From Nitrospira sp. (GTDB taxonomy: Bacteria > Nitrospirota > Nitrospiria > Nitrospirales > Nitrospiraceae): DNA of 64,000 nucleotides. Shown in pieces: positions 27,256 to 36,511 of this stretch. The stretch covers positions 62,001-126,000 of the forward strand of contig JARFXQ010000003.1 of NCBI GenBank assembly GCA_029194725.1, read 5' to 3'. The first letter of the stretch is position 1, and the number at the start of each line of letters is the position of its first letter. The notes below the pieces were generated by a model. The model did no database searches, had not been told where the DNA came from, and saw nothing but the letters and a program-made list of their open reading frames with translations. Both the position numbers and the translations under genes were made by a program.

Positions 27256-27882
27256 ATGCTTGTCCTGCTTGTCGACAATCATCCCATTTTTCGCAAGGCC
27301 ATCAAGGACGTCATAGAAAGCCACTTTCCTTCGCCCGTGGTGTGGGAAGCCTCTACCGGAGAGGACGCGATCAGGATCGTGCTGACGGAGCCAGTAGAGA
27401 TGGCGATTCTGGAGATCAGTCTTCCGGATATCAGTGGCTTGACGGTGCTGAGGCGAATGAAACAGTTACGCCCTCCCCTCAGGGGTCTGGTGCTGACCAT
27501 GCATGACAATGCCCAGTATGCGCGTCTCGCGATGGTCCACGGAGCTTCCGGTTACCTCACTAAAGCGACGACCGCCGGTGAACTCTCCGATGCCATACAA
27601 ACCATTCTGTCCGGACGCCAGGTGGTGATGGAACGGTTCCGTGAAATGGTCGAGCGTCGCTCGACGGGTCGTGGCGTGACATGGCCTGAGGAAGTCCTTT
27701 CTGTTCGTGAGCTGGAAGTCTTGTCCCTGTTCGCCAAAGGCTTCACGGCCTCACGGATCGCAAAACGATTGAAGCTGAGTGTCAAGACCGTGAGCACCTA
27801 TCGGACCAGGTTGCTCCAAAATCTGCGGCTCGGGACGACCGCCGAGCTCATCCGCTACGCCGTCGATCATCGGCTTGTGTGA
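27256..27882 (+). CDS. LuxR-type regulator with a Glu-substituted receiver domain
   Basis: A 208-residue protein with a receiver domain and a LuxR helix-turn-helix (LSVRELEVLSLFAKGFTASRI, SVKTVSTYRTRLL). The receiver is atypical. The phospho-acceptor Asp is replaced by Glu (E53 in MAILEISLPD), and the second residue of the Mg-binding pair is Asn (VDNHP, D7/N8). The switch Thr (T81) and Lys (K103) remain. Glu at this site can mimic the phosphorylated state, so the protein may bind DNA without a kinase. The helix-turn-helix resembles that of the regulator at 26217, suggesting a duplication. No kinase gene is adjacent. Confidence 0.88.
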   Translation: MLVLLVDNHPIFRKAIKDVIESHFPSPVVWEASTGEDAIRIVLTEPVEMAILEISLPDISGLTVLRRMKQLRPPLRGLVLTMHDNAQYARLAMVHGASGYLTKATTAGELSDAIQTILSGRQVVMERFREMVERRSTGRGVTWPEEVLSVRELEVLSLFAKGFTASRIAKRLKLSVKTVSTYRTRLLQNLRLGTTAELIRYAVDHRLV

Positions 27883-28030
27883 CAGCGGATCGGTTGGTTG
27901 CATGGATCTATGTAGGACAAATCACGATATTCAATTCCGATTCGAGCTGATATCTATGCGGAGCGTTCGTTGGTAGTGTCAAAACAGAATCGAGTCCGCG
28001 CGACTGCTCGTCAGATAGGAGGTTGTTTCG

Positions 28031-28795
28031 ATGCGACAGAAGACTCAGAACCGAAGCCGTGAGCGACAGAACAAGAAGTGGATTGTTCCCGGCGCCTCAA
28101 GTATCACCTCTTCTCGCTCGCGCCAGACTCGCGTTTTCCTCGCCGATGGTTATGAGATCGTCAGGGCTGGGGTGCGTGCACTGTTGGAAGCGGAACGAGA
28201 TCTCACGGTCGTCGGTGAGGCCGACAATGTGCAGGACCTGTTTTCCGAATCGCGACGAACCAAGCCGGACGTGGTCTTGCTCGAATCCGGTCTCTCAGGC
28301 AGTTCTGAGTCCGAGTTCTACAAGACCCTCCTGAACATCCTTCCATCAGTTCGGATCATCAGTTTGATGAGAGACGGTGACGCCGAGGCATTCCACAATG
28401 CAGTCGGGGCTGGCGCACAAGGGTTTCTGCGGAAGAGTACCGGCCGGATCGAACTGGTCCGAGCGATTCGTACGGTCGCTAAGGGGGGCTCCTACCTCAG
28501 TTCGGAAGAAGCCGATCAGACCTTCCACCTCTTGAGACGGCAGCAGGACACCATGTGCGCCCGGTCCTCATTGCATATCCTGTCACCACAAGAACGGCGC
28601 ATCATCGCGCTCATCGCCGAAGGAAACACCAATAAAGAGATCGCCGCGAAACTGGTGCTGTCGGATAAGACAGTAAAAAACTACATCGGAAACATGTTTG
28701 CCAAGCTTGAGATCGAACGCCGCACCCAAGCGGCTACGCTTTACATGAAGGCACAGCAGCATCAGCACTCGATGCGCGAGGAGATATCCGTATAG
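28031..28795 (+). CDS. LuxR-type regulator with a degenerate receiver domain
   Basis: A 254-residue regulator with a basic, Gln/Arg-rich N-terminal extension (about 1-33), a receiver-like domain and a LuxR helix-turn-helix (LSPQERRIIALIAEGNTNKEI, LSDKTVKNYIGNMFAKL). At the phospho-acceptor position Asp is replaced by Glu (E85 in VVLLESGLSG), the second acidic-pocket residue is Gly (LADGYE), and the LPD turn is LSG. K135 is kept. It is therefore unlikely to be controlled by normal phosphotransfer and may be constitutively active or regulated by protein contact. AGGAGG lies before the ATG. The DNA-binding half is closest to those of the regulators at 29583 and 33176. Confidence 0.87.
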   Translation: MRQKTQNRSRERQNKKWIVPGASSITSSRSRQTRVFLADGYEIVRAGVRALLEAERDLTVVGEADNVQDLFSESRRTKPDVVLLESGLSGSSESEFYKTLLNILPSVRIISLMRDGDAEAFHNAVGAGAQGFLRKSTGRIELVRAIRTVAKGGSYLSSEEADQTFHLLRRQQDTMCARSSLHILSPQERRIIALIAEGNTNKEIAAKLVLSDKTVKNYIGNMFAKLEIERRTQAATLYMKAQQHQHSMREEISV

Positions 28796-28801
28796 AGTAC
28801 T

Positions 28802-29377
28802 TCAATGTTTTTTGTCCTTCTGCATGATCTTGTCAGTCCATGCGAGTAGGATTGCGGAAGCCAAGAATGTCATGTGAATAAAGATCTTCCACTTGATATG
28901 CTCGGGGTTTTCGTTTGCCACGTCGACGAAAGCTTTAAGGAGATGAATGCTGGAGATCCCTATCAGTGAGGCGGCGAGTTTAATCTTGATCGTCCCGGGA
29001 TCGACGTGGGTGAGCCAATCAGGCCGGTCCGGATGTTGCTCCAAGTCCAGTTTGCTGACAAACGTCGCGTACCCACCGATGACGACCATGGTCAGCAGAT
29101 TGGCAACCATCGTGACGTCGATGAGTCCCAGAACTCCCAACATGAACACGGTCTCCTCCATCTGGCGAACATGGGCCACCATGTGCCAGAGCTCGGCGAG
29201 AAATTTGTACGCGTAGAGCAGCTCCGCCACGATAAGACCGGCATAGAGCGGAGCTTGAATCCATCGGCTGGCAAAGACGACCACCTCGAAAGCCGCCTCG
29301 ACTTGATTGCCGGCCGAGTGAGAGGGTTTCGGTGATCTGTGGGCTTCTTGGGATTCGAGCGAATGCGAATCGGACAT
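28802..29377 (-). CDS. YqhA/UPF0114-family inner-membrane protein
   Basis: A 191-residue membrane protein of the UPF0114 (YqhA) family. The signature region SRWIQAPLYAGLIVAELLY begins the first membrane segment, and three further hydrophobic segments follow (around the LLTMVVIGGYATFV, ASLIGISSIHLL and MTFLASAILLAW stretches). The first ~35 residues are polar and cytoplasmic. The function of the family is not established. The ATG at 29377 is preferred over one ten codons upstream because GAGGAGG lies five bases before it. It sits convergent with the upstream regulator gene. Confidence 0.85.
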   Translation of the reverse strand: MSDSHSLESQEAHRSPKPSHSAGNQVEAAFEVVVFASRWIQAPLYAGLIVAELLYAYKFLAELWHMVAHVRQMEETVFMLGVLGLIDVTMVANLLTMVVIGGYATFVSKLDLEQHPDRPDWLTHVDPGTIKIKLAASLIGISSIHLLKAFVDVANENPEHIKWKIFIHMTFLASAILLAWTDKIMQKDKKH

Positions 29378-29582
29378 GAACGCCTCCTCACAGTCCAACG
29401 ATGACATGCCGCCAATGACGAATCGACAGCGCGGCGTATCCTAGTCAGCGGATTCAACGCTGTCAATTCAATGCGTCACGTTCCTGTGCTTCGTGAGTGA
29501 TGTAGAGAGAGATTGAAATGTGAACGGATGGAGATGTGATCTCCGATCGGGCTGCGTCTTTCCTCCCGGTAACCGGCGAGCA

Positions 29583-30317
29583 TCAACAAGAGTGGACATG
29601 GGAAGTCGTCCTCTCGCGGTCAGGCTTGATCAGTTCCGTGAGCCTCGATGGGGAAAGTGCGTCTGAGCCCTTAAAGCTTCCGGCATAGATGGCCGCAATC
29701 TGGGATCGGCGTCCGATATTCAGTTTTGAGTAGACGTTCGCCAGATAGTTCTTGATGGTCTTTTCGCTTAACCGCAGATCATGGGCGATCTCTTTGTTCG
29801 TCAGGCCCTTGGCCACCAACGGTAGAAGACGTTGCTCCTGTGGAGTGAGAAGAGAGCGTTTTGACTGCCCCAACTCACTATATACTTTACGCAGCCATTC
29901 CTGTGTATGTTTCGTCAAGCGAGGGTCGATAAGCGCTTCACCGGAGGCTACAGTCCGAATGGCACGGATCAGGGCATCGGACGCAATGTCCTTCAAAATG
30001 TAGCCCTGAGCGCCGGAAAGTACCGCCTCGATCACGGTATGATCGTCGGCGAAGCTCGTTAAAAACAATACGCGAGTCTTGGGGCAGTTCGAGAGAATCA
30101 TGCGTGCGGCATCTACCCCACTGCCGTCCGGCAGTCGAATATCGAGTAATACGAGATCCGGTTTAAGTCGATAACAGAGTTGCTTCGCCTCTTCCATCCG
30201 CCCACCCTGCCCCACAACCTTCATCCCGGGCGTCAAATCGAGGACCGCACAAAGTCCGATGCGCACGACCTCATGATCGTCCACAAGCACAAGCCGAATG
30301 GGTCTGGATCTATTCAT
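29583..30317 (-). CDS. NarL/LuxR-family response regulator
   Basis: A 244-residue regulator with a canonical receiver: D13/D14, phospho-acceptor D59 in [13 protein letters not shown], the switch Thr in LFLTSF and Lys in GYILKD. The LuxR-type helix-turn-helix has [21 protein letters not shown] and [17 protein letters not shown]. The ATG at 30317 overlaps the end of the upstream PAS kinase gene by eight bases, so the two are a translationally coupled pair. A longer frame upstream to 30479 lies wholly inside the kinase gene and is not used. Confidence 0.92.
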   Translation of the reverse strand: MNRSRPIRLVLVDDHEVVRIGLCAVLDLTPGMKVVGQGGRMEEAKQLCYRLKPDLVLLDIRLPDGSGVDAARMILSNCPKTRVLFLTSFADDHTVIEAVLSGAQGYILKDIASDALIRAIRTVASGEALIDPRLTKHTQEWLRKVYSELGQSKRSLLTPQEQRLLPLVAKGLTNKEIAHDLRLSEKTIKNYLANVYSKLNIGRRSQIAAIYAGSFKGSDALSPSRLTELIKPDRERTTSHVHSC

Positions 30318-32994
30318 ACACATTTCCCTTCCCCAGCGGAATATCGACCAGGACCGTGGTTCCTCTCCCCGGCGCGCTCTCCAGCGTAAAGGTCGCGGAG
30401 ATTTGCTTGGCTCGAGCGCCCATGTTGCGTAATCCATGACCGTCTCGCCGTTTGCGCTTGGAGGAAAATCCCACCCCATTGTCGCCGACGGTCAAGTGAA
30501 TCTTATTATCCGCCAGACCAAGTCGAACCCACCGGCGGGACGCCTTGGCGTGACGAGCGCTGTTGCTGAGGGCTTCTCGTACGATGTTGAGTAATTGTTC
30601 TCCCAGTTTGGGGGTGATGAAGGACAGGACCGGGCTTGTGATGTGCAATTCAGGTGCGGTTCGGCCGGCGCCGGACATCGATGCGATGAGCTGCCGCAGA
30701 GCCTGTCCGAAATTCGGCTCCGCCGTGGTGCGTTGCGTCAGCAGGGCAATGAACCGCCGAACATCGAGCATCAAGTTGTTCAGCTGAGCAATGGCTTGAG
30801 TCATGTGGAGCTTCGACCGTCGAGGCGATTTTCCCATCGCCAACTTGCCGGCTTCCAGCTGCATGCCGACCGCGTACAGGGCTTGTAGAATACCGTCGTG
30901 CAGGTCTCGACTCAAGTGCTCACGTTTCTCCACCGCCAATTTGCGCTCGGTAATGTCCTGAACCGCGGCAAGGAGGAGCGGTCCGGCATGGCCTGATAAT
31001 TCAACACGAGCAGCTTTGACCGAGACCCAAATAATCTCACCGGACTTACGAATGCAACGCTTTTCGTAGGTATACTCCGATCGAATCCCCCGGAAAAATT
31101 CGTCCATCAGCACAATGTTGGCGGAAAGATCTTCGGGGTGGGTATAAAGGGCATAGGTACTGCCGACGAGTTCATGTTCTTCATATCCCGTCAGCTCGCA
31201 AAAGGCTTTGTTGACACTGACCATTCGCCAATTTTCATCAAGAATACCGAGCCCGACCGGGGCTTCGGCCACGAAGCGCTGAAGCCTCAGCTCGCTTGCG
31301 CGTAAGGCTTGCTCAGCGCGTCTTTGTTCGGTGATGTCTCGGAAACTCAAGACGCGGCCGACGATTTCACGGTCGAGAATCTGTGGTCGAGAATAGCGCT
31401 CGAAGACCCGTCCGTCCTTGAAGTTAAGGATATCGAAGCTCTCTTGATTGGGATGCTCGTACAGCTCTCGAACCTTGCGCAGAAAAGCATCGGGATCTTG
31501 TAGTTGGTCCATGACAAACCCCAGCAACGCCTCGTCGTCTCGACAGTCGGCCAGAGACTGCGGAATATTCCACAACTGGAGAAAGCGTTGGTTGAGGCTG
31601 GTCACCTTGCCTTGTCGGTCTATGACGAGCAAGCCGTCTGCGACGGAGTTGATGGCAGCCTGCAGGAGCGAGTGCGAGCGTTTCCGATCGGAGATATCGC
31701 GCACGATGCACCCGACCGTGGCGCTATCGGCACCGCTCCCCGGAATAAGCGTCAGAATCCCCGAAAAATACCGTAACTCCCCACCCATCGACAAGGTATA
31801 GTCAACAATCTCTGGTTCGCCTGTCGTAATGACGCGACGAATCGTCTCAAGATAGCGGGAACCAGTCTCCGGTCCAAAGATGTCGGTCAATCGCTTGCCG
31901 ACCAAATCCCGCTTCGGCAGCAGCAGTTTGTCTTCGTTGCAGGTCCACACATTGAGATATCGTCCGTCCTCATCGAATTCAAAGGCGAGGTCGTCCAGGG
32001 CGTCCAGAAATGAGCGGAGTCTGGCTTCGCTCTTGATCTTGGCCTCCTCGGCCCGTTTCAGGTCCGACCGGTCCACATAGATGCCGACGGCGACCGAGAC
32101 CTGCTTGAACTCGTCGTAGATAAAAACGGGCCAGAGGAGGAGGTCGAGCAGGACACCGTCTTTGCGCCGGCGTCTCAGCTCGATAGGGCCAACCAACTTT
32201 CCTCGCGTGCCCGCTTGCCACAGTGTATCGGCGGCTGCCTCCTCGCCAGGCGGGATATAGGGGAGTTCGCACCCCAACACTTCCTCTTCCGACCAACCGA
32301 AGAGGCGGGTCGCGGCCTGATTCCAGCTGGTCACACGCGCGTTTCGATCGAGGCTGACGAGCGGAAGCGCTGATTCTCCGACGAGGGTACGGAGCAGACT
32401 CGAGGTTTGCTTGAGCTGATTCTCCATCTCCCTGCGCTCCGTGATGTCTTCGCAGGCCACCAGAATGAGAATGTCGCCTGTGTGGTCATGAATGGCCCGT
32501 GCTCGCTCTCGGATCCACAGCCTGGCTCCGTCCTTCCGGATCTTTTGGCCTTCCCATTGAAAGAGCTGGTAAGGACTGTCGGCACAGTCCTTCAGGTGTG
32601 TCAGGGCGGTTTGTTGGTCACGTGAGTCAAACAGTTTCACGATAGATTGGCCGATCAGGTCTTCCTTCAGGTATCCCAGACGATCGGCTCCAAGGCGGTT
32701 TACGGATAGCACGATGCCATCGGTGGTGAGGGTAAAGCACATGCAGGGGTTCTGTTCATAGAGTAACTGATATCGCTGCTCGCTCGCCTTGAGCACTGAT
32801 TCACCTTGTTGCTTCAGTTCGATTTCCTGCTTGAGTTCACCGATGGCCCGTTGCGACGTTTTACATGCTGAAATCTGTGTTGGGACATGGTTGCGTTCGG
32901 CTTCGGCCAAGGCCTGTTGCAATTCAAGAACCTGGCGGCGGAGATCTACAAGCTCTGTTGACATTGCGCCGTCGGTATCCACTGGCACACTCAT
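30310..32994 (-). CDS. Multi-PAS sensor histidine kinase (HisKA_3 type)
   Basis: An 894-residue soluble kinase. A short N-terminal coiled coil (about 8-70, Gln/Glu-rich) is followed by about five PAS domains, each ending in a D(I/R)(T/S)(E/D)(R/Q)-type linker such as [20 protein letters not shown] and [10 protein letters not shown]. The HisKA_3 helix has its His near residue 695 in [17 protein letters not shown], and the HATPase_c domain has the N-box [11 protein letters not shown] and G-box DNGVGF. No membrane segment is seen, so PAS-bound ligands, redox or oxygen are likely inputs. It overlaps the response-regulator gene downstream. It shares the LHD(G/C)(I/V)LQ(A/S)LYA(V/I)G motif with the small kinase at 33866, so these two are related. 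Confidence 0.92.
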   Translation of the reverse strand: MSVPVDTDGAMSTELVDLRRQVLELQQALAEAERNHVPTQISACKTSQRAIGELKQEIELKQQGESVLKASEQRYQLLYEQNPCMCFTLTTDGIVLSVNRLGADRLGYLKEDLIGQSIVKLFDSRDQQTALTHLKDCADSPYQLFQWEGQKIRKDGARLWIRERARAIHDHTGDILILVACEDITERREMENQLKQTSSLLRTLVGESALPLVSLDRNARVTSWNQAATRLFGWSEEEVLGCELPYIPPGEEAAADTLWQAGTRGKLVGPIELRRRRKDGVLLDLLLWPVFIYDEFKQVSVAVGIYVDRSDLKRAEEAKIKSEARLRSFLDALDDLAFEFDEDGRYLNVWTCNEDKLLLPKRDLVGKRLTDIFGPETGSRYLETIRRVITTGEPEIVDYTLSMGGELRYFSGILTLIPGSGADSATVGCIVRDISDRKRSHSLLQAAINSVADGLLVIDRQGKVTSLNQRFLQLWNIPQSLADCRDDEALLGFVMDQLQDPDAFLRKVRELYEHPNQESFDILNFKDGRVFERYSRPQILDREIVGRVLSFRDITEQRRAEQALRASELRLQRFVAEAPVGLGILDENWRMVSVNKAFCELTGYEEHELVGSTYALYTHPEDLSANIVLMDEFFRGIRSEYTYEKRCIRKSGEIIWVSVKAARVELSGHAGPLLLAAVQDITERKLAVEKREHLSRDLHDGILQALYAVGMQLEAGKLAMGKSPRRSKLHMTQAIAQLNNLMLDVRRFIALLTQRTTAEPNFGQALRQLIASMSGAGRTAPELHITSPVLSFITPKLGEQLLNIVREALSNSARHAKASRRWVRLGLADNKIHLTVGDNGVGFSSKRKRRDGHGLRNMGARAKQISATFTLESAPGRGTTVLVDIPLGKGNVYE

Positions 32995-33175
32995 AGGGAA
33001 GATCCTAGGTGTTACACATGCGGAAGCTACAAGGCTAGTCCGCTTCCCGTCACAGGTGAGTCTATTTTATGTGAGTAGTATAGAACCCGCAGGCTACCGA
33101 TGCCAGAGGGGGCGTCGAGGTCAGGAGGTGTTACGAAGCCGGAAGCACCAAGGGCACGAGCTGGTTTCAGAAGCG

Positions 33176-33856
33176 CTAAAAGTGTTGCCCTTGCGCACCA
33201 CTGGACACATGGGTCTCTTTCATAAACCAGGCGACGGCTTCCGTACGGCGCTTGACGTGAAGCTTGTCAAAAATATTAGCCAGGTAGTTTTTCACTGTTT
33301 TGTCGCTCAAGCGAAGCTGGACAGCGATCTCCTTATTTGTTTTTCCTTCAGCCAGAAGCGGCAGGATCAAGCGCTCTTGTGGAGACAGTCGGGAAGTCCC
33401 ATTGGAGGCTTCTCCAAGGTGCGAACTGGTCCGAATCCAATGCAGAGCCTGCTGGGTGACTCGCGGGTCGAGATAACCATGGCCACCCGCAACGGTACGA
33501 ATGGCACGAATCAGGTCATCCATCCGGACATCCTTGAGGACGTATCCGTGAGCACCGTTCTGGACTGCTGCCATCACCGTGGAATCTTCAGCGTAACTGG
33601 TGAGGACAAGAATCCGAAGTTTGGGTACAACGGCCAGCAGCCGCCGACAGGCCTCGGTAACCGATGCGTCGGGAAGCTTCACGTCGAGTAGCACCATGTG
33701 GGGAGTCAGACGTTCAACCTGCGCCACGCCGGCTGCCACGGTTGCGGCCTCCCCGACGATCGCCATATCCGGTTCGAGATGAAGCAGCGCGCGCAGCCCT
33801 CTACGGACCATTTCATGGTCGTCAATAAGAACGATGCTGGTCTGTGACTGTTTCAT
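33176..33856 (-). CDS. NarL/LuxR-family response regulator
   Basis: A 226-residue regulator with an intact receiver (D12/D13, phospho-acceptor D58 in MVLLDVKLPD, Lys in GYVLKD) and a LuxR helix-turn-helix (LSPQERLILPLLAEGKTNKEI, LSDKTVKNYLANIFDKL). It begins nine bases after the stop of the kinase gene at 33866 and is plainly its partner. It is closely similar to the regulator at 29583, pointing to duplication of a kinase-regulator pair within this array. Confidence 0.92.
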   Translation of the reverse strand: MKQSQTSIVLIDDHEMVRRGLRALLHLEPDMAIVGEAATVAAGVAQVERLTPHMVLLDVKLPDASVTEACRRLLAVVPKLRILVLTSYAEDSTVMAAVQNGAHGYVLKDVRMDDLIRAIRTVAGGHGYLDPRVTQQALHWIRTSSHLGEASNGTSRLSPQERLILPLLAEGKTNKEIAVQLRLSDKTVKNYLANIFDKLHVKRRTEAVAWFMKETHVSSGAQGQHF

Positions 33857-33865
33857 ACGGACACC

Positions 33866-34669
33866 TCATACGGACATTAGAAGGGGTTCCAAAGAAAACT
33901 CTGCGATGACTTGCGTGCCTTCTCCGGCCCTGGACTGGACCTTCAGCGTCCCACCGAGTCGTTTCGCTCGAGCTTCCATATTGGCCAGCCCATATCCTCG
34001 TGACTGTCCGCCCGTCGTCGAAAACCCAATGCCATCGTCAAGGATACTCACCCGAATTCTGGCTCCCCGCATGCGAAGTGAGACGACGACCTCTGCCGCG
34101 CGGGCATGGCGGACGCTGTTGCTGAGGGCTTCCCGCACGATATTCAGAATCTCTCGCTCTTCCTCATTCGTCAGGACATCAATGGCGCTGCGATGGAGAT
34201 CCAGCCGTATCTGTAACCGACCTGTTTGCTCATAGGTCGCGCACAAAGCGGAGAGCTCCGACGACAAGTCAAACGCCTGGACAGTTCCCGATTCCAACTC
34301 TCGAATCATCCCACGGACCTCATGAATCAGTTGATTGAGCTGCAGGATCACCTGGTCGTCGGCCTCTGTTGCTTCCGCCGTTTGATTCCTCCGAGCCCGC
34401 TGATCCGTTCCAATGTTCAAGCCGATGGCATACAACGACTGCAGGACGCAGTCATGGAGATCTCGACCGATACGGGTGCGATCCTCCAGGAGCGTGTTCA
34501 AGCGGCTTTCAGTCGCTTGTATCGCGGTCGTCAACTCGCCTGCACAAGGCTTTAACTGGTGCAGATCCAACGATGCTTCCGCCGATCGGACCGAGGGGGT
34601 AGCTGAAACTGCCGAGGTCGATCGAAGTCTACCGTGCAACAATTGAAACCGTCTCCTACCTTCTCTCAT
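33866..34669 (-). CDS. Small cytoplasmic histidine kinase without a sensor domain
   Basis: A 267-residue HisKA_3-type kinase core. The N-terminal ~45 residues are Ser/Arg-rich with no known domain, a short helix follows, then the phospho-acceptor H72 in IGRDLHDCVLQSLYAIG, and the HATPase_c domain with N-box EALSNSVRHARA and G-box DDGIGF. No PAS, GAF or membrane segment is present, so input may come through another protein. AAAGGAGG lies five bases before the ATG. It is followed at once by its response regulator. A decayed copy of its 5' end lies about 250 bases upstream. Confidence 0.9.
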   Translation of the reverse strand: MREGRRRFQLLHGRLRSTSAVSATPSVRSAEASLDLHQLKPCAGELTTAIQATESRLNTLLEDRTRIGRDLHDCVLQSLYAIGLNIGTDQRARRNQTAEATEADDQVILQLNQLIHEVRGMIRELESGTVQAFDLSSELSALCATYEQTGRLQIRLDLHRSAIDVLTNEEEREILNIVREALSNSVRHARAAEVVVSLRMRGARIRVSILDDGIGFSTTGGQSRGYGLANMEARAKRLGGTLKVQSRAGEGTQVIAEFSLEPLLMSV

Positions 34670-34834
34670 GTTTCCCTCCTTTGTTCCCGATCTTCTTACT
34701 TGAGCTCTTTTTCAAGTTGAACCACCCAGATGTCGCTTGGATATTTAGTGCATCCCAGACCGGAAATCACCTGGCGGATCCGCCAGGGGGTGCCTGGCGG
34801 CGGTCGATCATTCATCGGCACCTCGCTCCAACTG

Positions 34835-34925
34835 GCGCAGGCCGAAAGATTCCTTGTATAGGTCGAGCAGACCGGTTGGCGGAGAGTGCTGAGGTGGACC
34901 GAGGTTCATCGTCCAACAATTGAAC
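34835..34925 (-). pseudogene. Decayed duplicate of the 5' part of the adjacent kinase gene
   Basis: Read on the minus strand, this stretch encodes QLLDDEPRSTSALSANRSAR before running into a stop. The start of the kinase at 33866 reads QLLHGRLRSTSAVSATPSVR. The match in order and spacing indicates a partial duplication that has since decayed. Confidence 0.55.
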
Positions 34926-35199
34926 AATGGTCCTGTCTTCTGTCACGCCACTGCCCTTCCGTCACTTCCTCCGTGGTTTCTCAAAGAAACACATTCATTC
35001 CAAATTAAATGGCCAGTACTTACGCCAAATGGACAGGTAAAACACCTGATTTAACAGCCAGTCATTTACTAGTCGTCTAAGAATTACACTCCTGCATCTT
35101 TCAAGTACGCCAGCGTTCTATCCTCACGTCATCCGTCAAAAATCAACAAGATCAGGTCCGAATGGCCAGTACTTGTGGGCTAACAATACTAGTAATACT

Positions 35200-35217
35200 C
35201 CTGGCGTACACGCCAGG
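35200..35217 (+). promoter_or_regulatory. Lux-box-like palindrome upstream of luxI
   Basis: CCTGGCGTACACGCCAGG has perfect 8-base arms around a two-base centre. The length and CCTG...CAGG ends resemble lux boxes bound by LuxR-type proteins. It is 120 bases before the synthase ATG, compatible with activation of that gene. The likely -10 was not identified. Confidence 0.55.
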
Positions 35218-35336
35218 TGACGTTTCTCGACTGAAATGGAACCATTCCGGCCAATCAAACCAACCGGGCTCGAACGACCCTATGGCCGCAAAGGAATCGG
35301 GTCTATACCGAGCCCCCACCCAAAAGGAGGCTCCAC

Positions 35337-36092
35337 ATGCAAGCCACATTAGTCGGAGAGGAAAGAGGAATCGCGTTCTACGAAGGAGAGTTTCTCGTGA
35401 AGACGCTCGAAACAAAGGAGGAGATGACCCAGGCCTATCGGTTGCGACATCGCGTATTTGCCGAACGGCTGAAGTGGGTACCGGAACAGGCCGACCGACT
35501 CGAAGCTGATGTGTACGATGCGTGGAGTACTTCGATCGGGGTATTTGCAGATGAAACCAAATTGCTGGGATTGGTCCGCATGACCCATGCACCTGTCCCG
35601 TTCATGTTGGAGAGCGAATTCAGCGCCTGTCTTGTGGGTAGCCACAGGGTTCGGAAGGAAACCGATACGGCGGAAATTACTCGACTTGCCGTTGATCCAG
35701 CGATCGCGGATCGCGGTCTTTCGGCAAGGTTGATGAAAACAATCTTCAAGGGCATGTATCAATGGTGTCTGCTTCATGATGTCCGGTACACCTATATGGT
35801 GGTGGAGCACAGGCTCTTGCGGGTGGTCCAGCGCATGGGATGGCCATGCCGGCCCATAGGTGAACCAGTCGCATTGCCACCGGCCGAGGTTCTATCTATC
35901 GGAGGGTTACTTGATCTGGAAGAATTTCGCTTGCAAGCTTCAACCTGCCATCCCAGCATGCTCGATTGGCTCACAACAACAACGCCGGTCCTCAACTCTC
36001 CACACATGTCCGACGTGAAAAACGGCCAGGAAAGCGATATACGGGAATATGCGGAATTGGCAGAAGATCGGCTTCTGCTACGCGCCGCCTAG
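35337..36092 (+). CDS. luxI: LuxI-family acyl-homoserine-lactone synthase
   Basis: A 251-residue autoinducer synthase. The family's invariant residues are present with the right spacing: R37, F41 and W47 (RLRHRVFAERLKW), D58 and D61 (EADVYD), R81, F89, E113 and R116 (EITRLAV). LuxI enzymes make N-acyl-homoserine lactones from SAM and an acyl carrier. At 251 residues it is longer than the usual ~200; the extra part is the C-terminal ~50 residues, which are not typical. AAAGGAGG lies before the ATG and a lux-box-like palindrome is upstream. A LuxR-type receptor is encoded convergently just downstream. Acyl-homoserine-lactone signalling is known in nitrifying bacteria. The acyl chain cannot be read from the sequence. 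Confidence 0.88.
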   Translation: MQATLVGEERGIAFYEGEFLVKTLETKEEMTQAYRLRHRVFAERLKWVPEQADRLEADVYDAWSTSIGVFADETKLLGLVRMTHAPVPFMLESEFSACLVGSHRVRKETDTAEITRLAVDPAIADRGLSARLMKTIFKGMYQWCLLHDVRYTYMVVEHRLLRVVQRMGWPCRPIGEPVALPPAEVLSIGGLLDLEEFRLQASTCHPSMLDWLTTTTPVLNSPHMSDVKNGQESDIREYAELAEDRLLLRAA

Positions 36093-36511
36093 GAGCCTGT
36101 CCGGCATTGAGCTAAATACCTCTTGCACGGCGCCTCCAGATTGGCGATCAGTGGCATAGCCTCACGCCTAATCTGCAAGCCCGCCGGTGCTAGACCGCAC
36201 CCTCCGTCCATGGGCGTAGGGCCACCAGTTGCGGTTGCTTTGTCACTGCGGGAATGGCTGTCGGTGGGTCACCACTCGAAGACGCAGCGCCACGTCACGG
36301 ATCCAGCGAGTCGGGCCATGCCGGCGTCGGGTACCAAGTGGAATACGGTGCGAGAGGACAACTGCCAAGCGGCTATCGAAATTCCACAGGCCATCTCCCC
36401 ACATCCGCATCCTCAACCACAATTCTGGCTTGCTTGGATCAATCGGACAAGCTCTTGGCCGCTGGAAGTGCAGCGAAGGGAGAGATGCGGGTAAATCTGA
36501 ACCGCTTCGAT
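36093..36511. other. Non-coding stretch between convergent luxI and luxR
   Basis: These 419 bases hold no supported gene. Several short overlapping plus-strand frames exist but lack start signals and family resemblance. No convincing bidirectional terminator was found. Confidence 0.5.

Larger units (their letters stand above)
34670..35336. other. Long intergenic region upstream of the kinase and of luxI
   Basis: These 667 bases separate two divergent genes. They hold a decayed copy of the kinase 5' end (34835-34925), two copies of the direct repeat AATGGCCAGTACTT (near 35008 and at 35161), and a lux-box-like palindrome (35200-35217). The AAAGGAGG of luxI is at the right end. The region is noticeably richer in A+T between about 34980 and 35160. 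Confidence 0.6.
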
